Assembly: GCA_026122225.1 (NCBI GenBank)
Contig: JANEZZ010002682.1
Coordinates: forward strand, 124,001-188,000
Origin: Heloderma charlesbogerti
Taxonomy: Eukaryota > Chordata > Lepidosauria > Squamata > Helodermatidae
Reading direction: 5' to 3'
Length of the DNA: 64,000 bases
Position numbers and translations under genes: made by a program. The notes beneath the pieces are model-generated. The model was not told where the DNA came from. It did not search any database and was given only the letters and a program-made list of their open reading frames with translations. Within the stretch, counting starts at the first letter, position 1, and each line of letters begins with the position of its first letter. Shown one piece after another: positions 57,683 through 64,000 of this stretch.

Positions 57683-58519
57683 AAAAAGAGCAACAGCGCA
57701 TAGGAGAAAGGAAATGCAAAGTCGGCCACATGTCTGTACTACCCCAGCATTCCTTCAATCTTTCCCACATTGAGGAAACCCTGGTTGCCTAGACAGGCCT
57801 GCCACGGAACCTGCGGGCACTGAGGAGGATGCTGTGCCTCCACTCAATTCACACCAGCATGGCAGGCTTGCTGCCCTTCACCATGACTCTGTGTGAACCA
57901 ACAGTGCACCTAGCACACCCCCAGCTCCCCCCACCCCCACCAATGGTGGCGCGTGCTGAACTTGATTCGAACGAAGCATGTTCATCATTCCTGACCCTCT
58001 CTAAGAGCCCCCGATAAGCTTCTGAGAAATACCAGGCTTCCCCAGAACACAGCCAATCTGGGTGATAAAACAACCAATTCAGGATTCTTTAGCAGAGAGC
58101 TCTGCCAACTTTTCAGCCAAGAGCTTGAAAAAAAAACAAATGTGGATTCTGACCACAACCCCTCCTCCATCCCCCCAAAAAGGTGCGTTGGAAATGATCC
58201 AACTGGGAGATGATGGTTTCTCCCATGCATGAAATAATGGCTTGTGTTTTTTTTAAAAAATACTAAAATGACACTTTTTAGCATTTTTTTCAAGTGACAT
58301 GTGTTATTATTTGCACTGAATTTGGGGAGCAGGTGATATCTCGACCCTCTTCAGTGGCCTGTGAAGTACAGCAGCTTGAGTCTTGCAGTCTCCAAGCATT
58401 CTTCAGCCAACATTTTAAAATGTTTAACGCCCACCTCTTAATTTTGGCAGAGGCCTGAAATACTTGCATAGCCTGTTCAATTATCTCAGCAGCACCCAGT
58501 GGCCTTCCAAATACCAAGT

Positions 58520-58775
58520 CCTGGTGCAGGGAAAATGTTCCTGTAGGAGAAAGCTATCAATGCCTACTAGTCCTGATGGCCACGTGCTACCTCCAGTACC
58601 AAAGGTATTATGCCTATGTACACCAGTTGCTGGGGAACATGGGCGGGAGGGTGCCGTTACTCTCATGTCCTGCTTGTGGGTTTCCCCTGGGCAGCTGTTT
58701 GGCCACTGTGTGAACAGAATGCTGGATCAGATGGGCCCTTGGTCTGAGCCAGCACAGCTGTTCTTATGTTCTTAG
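58520..58775 (+). mobile_element. CR1 LINE 3' end
   Basis: 'gagaaagctatcaatgccta', 'gctacctccagtaccaaagg', 'gttgctggggaacatgggcg', 'gctggatcagatgggccctt' and a final 'ttcttatgttctta'. The best CR1 3' end in the window. Confidence 0.8.
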
Positions 58776-58784
58776 GTTAACCAC

Positions 58785-59395
58785 GGTTATAGTGTTTATT
58801 ACACTTCTATACTGCCCAATAGCTGAAGCTCACTAGGTGGTTCACAACAACTGAAACCATAAAATACAGCACAATAAAACATAATATTTTTAAACCAAAA
58901 TAAAAACCAGCAGCAGTGTAAATATTTAAAAATACAACAGATTTAAAACCAACAAAAACGAATGAATGAAAATGCCTGGAAGAAGGTCATCATCTGGCAC
59001 TTAAAAGACCACAACGTAGGTACCAGGTCAGCCTCTCTGGGGAGGGCCTTCCACAACGAGAGTGTCACCACTGAAAAGGTCCTCTCCTTAGTAGCCACCT
59101 GCCTCACTTGGTGGGGGAGCCTGGAGAAGGGCCTCTGAGGAGGAGGATGATGATGATTATTAATTACATTTCTATACTGCCCAATAGCCGAAGCTCTCTT
59201 TGGATGATCTTTGGGTCCAGGCAGGTATGTATAAGAGGAAACAATCCTTCAAGTAACCTGGTCTGAAGCTGTTTAGGGCTCTGAAAGTTAATGCCAGCAC
59301 TTTGAATTGGGCCTGGAAACAGACAGGGAGCCAATGAAGATCACGAAACACTGGTTACACGAGTGTTACATCTACACCAAGCAAGCCATGGTTAA
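58785..59395 (-). mobile_element. L2/CR1-type LINE 3' UTR, reverse copy, with internal duplication
   Basis: Starts at 'cacttctatactgcccaata', the element's 3' end, and runs through 'gcctctctggggagggcctt' and 'agcactttgaattgggcctg'. A second 3'-end phrase 'catttctatactgcccaata' at about 59167-59186 shows that two tails are present, so two insertions are stacked. Confidence 0.7.
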
Positions 59396-59579
59396 GAAAG
59401 TTTTCCCAGCCTCTCTACTTGCAAGATGACAAGCAGATCTCACTTGTGTTTCCCTCTACATGCCTTTTGATAAGCTAAGCCGTCGTTAGCCTATGCATTT
59501 GGGATCTTAACCAGGGTTAAGGCAGCAAGCCATGGTTAGCATTGAAGCGCTACTTCTGCAACAGGCCGTGATGTTTCAT

Positions 59580-59815
59580 CCCTTATTTATTTATTACATT
59601 TGTATCCTACCTTTTTTCCTCCAAAGAACCCAAGATGGCTTACATGATCCTTGGTCTCTCCATTTTATCCTCACGACAACCCTGTGAGGTAGGCTAGGCT
59701 GAGAATCAGTAACTGGCCCAGAGTCACCCAGTGAGCTTCATGGCCAAGTAGTGCTAGAATCAGATTTCCCAAGTCCCAGTCCAACACCCTAACCACTGCA
59801 CTACACTGGCTCTCA
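59580..59815 (-). mobile_element. tRNA-derived SINE, full length, reverse copy
   Basis: 'cctcacgacaaccctgtgag', 'gcccagagtcacccagtgag' and 'taaccactgcactacactgg' on +; tail 'tttatttattacatttgtat'. Confidence 0.8.
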
Positions 59816-59889
59816 GCACCTTTGGGCTTTCCTCAAGGAAAGTCACTGTTTGAGACCCTTGCCCCACCCTACACATGAAGGTGTCTTTT

Positions 59890-59960
59890 TCATAAGATTA
59901 GTATTATGAAATAATACTAATAATACTAATAATCTTATTTCATAAGATTAGTATTAGTAT
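59890..59960. repeat. AT-rich compound palindrome with direct repeat
   Basis: 'cataagattagtatta' occurs at 59891-59906 and 59941-59956. Between them 'aatactaat' repeats and 'aatcttat' forms the inverted partner. It can fold into a cruciform. Confidence 0.8.
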
Positions 59961-60309
59961 CGCCAGTTAACTGCTAGATTCCTTTAAAACCTGCAATTTT
60001 AGCTTTAATAAATTCATTGCACCAGCTAATTGAGAAAAGCTTACCCTACAACTCTGAAGCATTAAAAACCAAAACAGGATGCCCTGTTATTCAGCAATCA
60101 GCTTTGGGTTATTTAGCAATCAACCTTTGGTGTATGGGGATATATGCACGTACATCCCGGTACTCAGTTTGCCGAGAGTGACTACATTTTAGTCAGGATG
60201 GGTTCAGATGAACTGAGGCTCAGAATCAATCCATCACAAGATAACTTGCAACAATTAATGTTAATTCTTTCACAATCTTGACCAGAATGAGATTAACAAA
60301 TCTGTCCAC

Positions 60310-60405
60310 CCCCACCTGAAACCCTGGAGAGCACTGCCAATCTGAGTGGTCAATACTTGCTGAGATGGACCAATAGTCTCACCTTCTATAGGGCAGCTGC
60401 CTAAG
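60310..60405 (+). mobile_element. tRNA-derived SINE body fragment
   Basis: 'ctgaaaccctggagagcact', 'gccaatctgagtggtcaata' and 'gatggaccaatagtctcacc'. Confidence 0.65.
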
Positions 60406-60531
60406 AGGTGGCCATTTACAATCTCGCACCCCTTTGCTGAAGCTTCCCAGCATTAATCCAACTTTCCATCTTGCACAACCAAGACTTCTATGCAACTTGC
60501 AATGCGTGGCTGTTGACAGATTCTAGCCTAA

Positions 60532-60655
60532 AGCAGCCTTCCCCAGCCTGGTGCCCACTAGATGGTTTAGATGACTGGGCTTATTGTCCCTGACCACTGG
60601 CCACGGTGGCAGGGGCTGATGGATCTCTAGTCCCACCAAAGGCTTGGAAGGATGG
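60532..60655. mobile_element. Foldback hAT-like MITE, diverged
   Basis: Left end 'cagccttccccagcctggtg' is clear; the right half is heavily changed. Confidence 0.55.
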
Positions 60656-60724
60656 GGCTTTAAATTCCTGCGCAGACAGACAGAGGAGGATGGAGGAGTC
60701 CTGTCAATAGAAGGAAGCCGTTAG

Positions 60725-61130
60725 AGTCCACCGGCTTTTGTGGCAAGGAATTTTGCCATTCCTGTAGGAAGAGGATCTCTCAACAGCTACTGGCCAGGAA
60801 AGTGATATGCAGCCTCCAGGACCAGAGGCGAAGAGAAGGCTAGGCCCTTCAAGTCCGGCTTGTCATCTTCCCAGAGACACGGATACTGGACAAGAGAGAC
60901 CATTTCTCTGATCCAGCACACCTCTTCCGCTGCTCTTAGGACACTACGATACAATCAGACAGGCTCATAAGAACCTAAGAAGGGCTGTGCTGGATCAGAC
61001 CAAAGGCCTGCCTGGTCCAGTATCCTGTTGCCCACAGCCCCCTCCCCCCAGCTACTAGTATTCAGGGGTAGATTGCCTGTGAACACAGATGCTCCATTTG
61101 GCGCTCACAGGTACTAGACAATAGATCTTA
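60725..61130. mobile_element. CR1-related 3' fragments, two pieces in opposite orientation
   Basis: 60725-60955 reads as a + CR1 tail ('gatctctcaacagctactgg'), and 60962-61130 as a reverse tail ('ataagaacctaagaagggct', 'gtgctggatcagaccaaagg'). Confidence 0.55.
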
Positions 61131-61189
61131 CCTCTTCCATAATTCCCCACCCCTGCTGCTTTTTAAAGCCCCCTTGCCTTTTAAAGCCC

Positions 61190-61258
61190 CTGCTGGCTGG
61201 GGATGATGGGAGTTGTTGTCCCACACATCTGGAGAATGCAAGGTTGGGGGGGCTGGGT
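61190..61258. mobile_element. Foldback hAT-like MITE, right half
   Basis: 'gctggctggggatgatggga' to 'cacatctggagaatgcaagg'. Confidence 0.6.
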
Positions 61259-63516
61259 TAAATTAAAGGCCTTTTGGGGAAAGGTGGGTTTTAAAGGCAG
61301 GGGAGGGTGACACTAAGCTCCTGTTCTGGGAGGGGGATCCAGGCATAAGGGGCAGTCAGGGAGAAAGGGCAGAGCCACCTATCGGAGCAGGGGACCAAGC
61401 AAGGGGGTGGGGGAGGGGTCAAGTTGGAGGAGCAAAGGTTATAGGCAGGAATATAACAGGGAGCATGTTCTGAAAGCATGGCAGGGCACAGGTGCTGTGT
61501 GCTGCCCTCTATTCCTCCTTTCTTTCAGAGAGCCAGACATCTTGCTGGCATTTTCCACCAGGAATTAATTATTTGAAAAAGGGTAACCGACCACCTTGCA
61601 GGAATCAAGTGTGTGTGCATGTCCGGGAGGGAATCACTCTAAAACAGAGACCTACATCCACTGCAAATTGATCATAGTTGCAGTGAAATAGCAGAATGAT
61701 CCGAACTGAAGAAGGAAGTGCAACTGAGGAGATGCAAAGAACAAAAACAAACCAAAAAAACTTTACTCTTGTATTTTTTGTGTGTGAAAGAGAGAATTCC
61801 AGAAGGTGCAGCTTGGCACACGGGGTGGTGAGAAAAGTAGACCACACCAAAATTCCCGCTTCCACAGAGCCCTTAAAGATATGGGCATGCAACGTCCTTT
61901 CTTTGCATCCAGTCGGCCCAGCAACTGGGACTAGGTAGAGGGAAAAGAATCAGCCCAGCACAGACACAAAGTCTCAAGAATCTCTCGGCCGGCCGACTTA
62001 AGGGGATGCCCCTCTCTCAAGCTATTACCCACATTTTGGAGCTTAGAAGACACATGATTCAACCAGAGAAAACACAGTGGATGACTGACAAATTATTTAT
62101 CCTTTCACAGATGTGTCAAAATGCAAACTATGGGGCTGTGCGTGTTCCACAAAAGCACAGAAATTAGCGCTGGGCAAAGAATTCTGGATCCTGACAATCA
62201 CAACTTTTTAAAAAAAGTTTCTAGCCCTTAAGATTGTTGTAAATGTATTTGAGGGGCTGGGGCAGGAAAGACTTGAAGCTGTGTGTTCTTGACTGTATCA
62301 AGGACTGGTCTTATTGGGACTCTAGAGATGCCAAGTGCTCCCATGGATTAGATATCATGTGATTTGAGATGTGAGGCTGGGCTAATTGCTGAATTTGCCA
62401 CTGCGATGCATATTCGTGAATCTATTTATCCATTCTATGCATTAATACCCTGGCCTTTAAAAAGAATTTTTCCCTAACAAGAATCTCCTACCCCCACCCC
62501 AATTATCACAACTATCAAACCTGCAGGGTAGGTAGTAAAATCACATACACAGTTTAGGAGTTACCAACTTCTTGCCTCTAACAGGCAAAACTTTAGCAGA
62601 TGAAGCTTTTTTCTGGCATGGAGAGAAAAAGCAAAGGGAGAAAGCACACGCACTCCTGATTATGTTCAGAAAAAGACACGACAATGTTCTGCCTATTTAA
62701 CCTGACTACAGAAAGCAGAGGAGCGTGACCAGCCACGGAAGCTGGCAGCCCAAAGCAGCCCCCGTGTTCAAACGTGGGGGCTCGGCCCAGGATTACACAG
62801 CAAACCCACATGTGAAAGAAGGAAGGCAGGATGGGGAGGGGAGGTCTCCTGCACACATGGCCACGCACACAGGGAGGCTACGTAGAACACGGAGTTCCCC
62901 CAGCGTATGTAGGAGGGTGACAGACAGGCGCCACCACCCACTCCCCGGGGCTTCTAGCGTCTACATGGCAGTCAGAAATTCAAAATAGGCAACTTCTCCA
63001 TTCTGGCCCCTATGCTAGGTCAAGGTGCACGTGGTGAATTTCCACCTGTAAGCCCCACATTCAGCTCAGGCCACTGATTCCTTTCTTTCTAATCCTATCG
63101 CCCCACGGCTGCAGGTAGTCGGTAGTAAGGAACAAGCACTCTGTACGCGCTCAGCAACACCTTCTTCTTTACCACTTAAGAGGTGAACCAAAGGTGCAAG
63201 AAAAGGGGCCAGATTTTTTCTCTTTCTTTCTATAGGAGAGGCAACCCCCACCCCCACCCCGAAGGAGAGAGCCCTCCAACCAAGGCAGGCAGCCGGCCGG
63301 CCAGCCAGCCTAGCAGCTGGGGTTGTGATGGTTGCAGTTTTTTGTCCCGGGGCAAACAAGCCACCGACCCACCCGCGCAAGCCAGAGTGACGCGGAGCTG
63401 CCCTTGGGCAAGCCAAGCAAACCAACGCCCGAGCCCGTTACGGCGAGGTAAACTGCCCCGGGGTTCCTTCCGAGGTAGAGCCCGCGCTTCCGAGGCGGGG
63501 AGAGGGCGCTACTGAC

Positions 63517-63551
63517 CTGTACGAGAAGCCGGCGCGCTCGCTCTGGCCCAT
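63517..63551 (-). promoter_or_regulatory. Upstream ORF start in the SH2B3 leader
   Basis: The only ATG on the - strand between 63517 and the right edge lies at 63551-63549, in optimal context (A at -3, G at +4). It encodes MGQSERAGFSY and, after splicing to 53318, [10 protein letters not shown]. The stop TGA at 53290-53288 overlaps the main start ATG at 53291-53289. Such an arrangement usually lowers main-frame translation or supports reinitiation. The splice join is inferred. Confidence 0.6.
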
Positions 63552-63800
63552 GGTGCGTCCTCCTGCCCGTCCGCCCAAAGCCCTCGCCGGAGAAGGGGGG
63601 AGTCCGCGCCGTCGAGCCACAGGCAAGAGGAAAGCCGCGCGCGGAGCCGCCGCCGCCGCCGCCAACTCCGCCCGGAGCCGCCGAGACAGGCAGGAAGCGA
63701 GGCTCAGCCGGCCGGAGCTGGCGCTTTCCGCGGGAGGGGCGCGCCGAGAGCGGGAGCAGCAGCCGCGCCGCCTCCGAGGCTTATGTAAAAGGCAGCCGCG
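63517..63800 (-). other. SH2B3: SH2B3 exon 1 (5' leader, 5' boundary unknown)
   Basis: The exon ends at 63517 with TACAG before GTCAGT, the best donor I see in the island, and is spliced to exon 2 at 53318. As in mammals the main ATG lies in exon 2, so this exon is leader. The 5' limit is a guess; the start of transcription could be anywhere in about 63560-63950. Confidence 0.55.
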
Positions 63801-64000
63801 CGCCCGGCAGCAGGCAAGGGCCGGCGGCGCAGGGCTCGCAGGCGTGCGGGGCGCGTCTGGGGCGCCCTCGCGCCGGCCAGGCCCGGGGGGAGGACCGGAT
63901 CGCGCGTGGGGCGCCGTCGCCGCTGCCTCGGCCGGCTTCGCTCGCTCGCTCGCTCGCTCCAAGGGAGAACTTCTCTCGCTCTCCGGCTGGGTGGAGAGGA

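Larger units (their letters stand above)
53319..63516 (-). other. SH2B3: SH2B3 intron 1 (10.2 kb)
   Basis: Leader intron with gtcagt donor at 63516 and a T-rich gcag acceptor ending at 53319. Besides listed repeats, 53610-54150, 55690-56560, 56910-57590, 57690-58530 and 61260-63200 show nothing I recognise. The splice junction is inferred from consensus, not from transcripts. Confidence 0.65.
63200..64000 (-). promoter_or_regulatory. SH2B3: CpG-island promoter of SH2B3
   Basis: GC-rich, CpG-dense block, strongest from about 63420 to the window's right edge, in sharp contrast to the AT-rich surroundings. It contains the presumed 5' exon of SH2B3. A weak TATA-like stretch, TTTTACATAAG on - at about 63790-63780, is the only TATA candidate, so initiation is probably dispersed. 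A (GCTC)n run at 63939-63959 lies within it. Confidence 0.8.

Noticed and set aside
63438..63962. A separate GC-rich protein gene at the right edge
   Set aside because: Its only ATG is the upstream-ORF start, composition explains the open frame, and it lies in the SH2B3 promoter and leader.
1..64000. CRISPR array, bacterial operon, phage or endogenous retrovirus
   Set aside because: No regularly spaced direct repeats, no LTRs, no gag, pol or env frames apart from the LINE reverse transcriptases. The window is vertebrate nuclear DNA.

Overview
The window looks like nuclear DNA of a squamate reptile, probably a lizard. I base this on its mix of RTE-BovB, CR1 and L2/CR1-type LINEs, several tRNA-derived SINE families with sauropsid-style tails, and about twenty copies of a short foldback hAT family, alongside two conserved vertebrate genes. 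The exact species cannot be read from the sequence.

Two protein-coding genes are present, in convergent (tail-to-tail) order. At the left edge, on the + strand, lie the last two coding exons of ATXN2 (ataxin-2) at 1155-1326 and 2105-2133, followed by its AT-rich 3' UTR. Almost all the rest is the SH2B3 (LNK) adaptor gene on the - strand. Its coding exons lie at 53291-52536, 15925-15824, 15049-14958, 11296-11202, 10433-10219, 9703-9532 and 8913-8603, and a 5' non-coding exon ends at 63517 inside a CpG island that runs to the right edge. All introns are GT-AG and all phases join, giving a 580-residue protein with dimerisation, PH and SH2 domains. Human ATXN2 and SH2B3 are also neighbours (12q24), so this is conserved synteny.

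Layout: 1-2.8 kb ATXN2 end; 2.8-8.6 kb shared 3' region (SH2B3 3' UTR of uncertain extent, repeats, a 23-bp duplication); 8.6-15.9 kb SH2B3 exons 3-8; 15.9-52.5 kb the 36.6-kb second intron, filled with transposons and holding two BovB LINEs in the sense orientation of SH2B3; 52.5-53.3 kb the large first coding exon; 53.3-63.5 kb first intron; 63.2-64 kb CpG-island promoter and exon 1.

The points most worth a second look are: a single upstream ATG in the SH2B3 leader whose 21-codon frame, after splicing, ends in a TGA overlapping the main ATG (ATGA); a 2.9-kb BovB copy with an undamaged 12-bp target-site duplication and an open reading frame from end to end; and a 125-nt near-perfect hairpin in SH2B3 intron 3. 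I saw no evidence of a wholly new genetic system, virus, CRISPR array or functional RNA gene.
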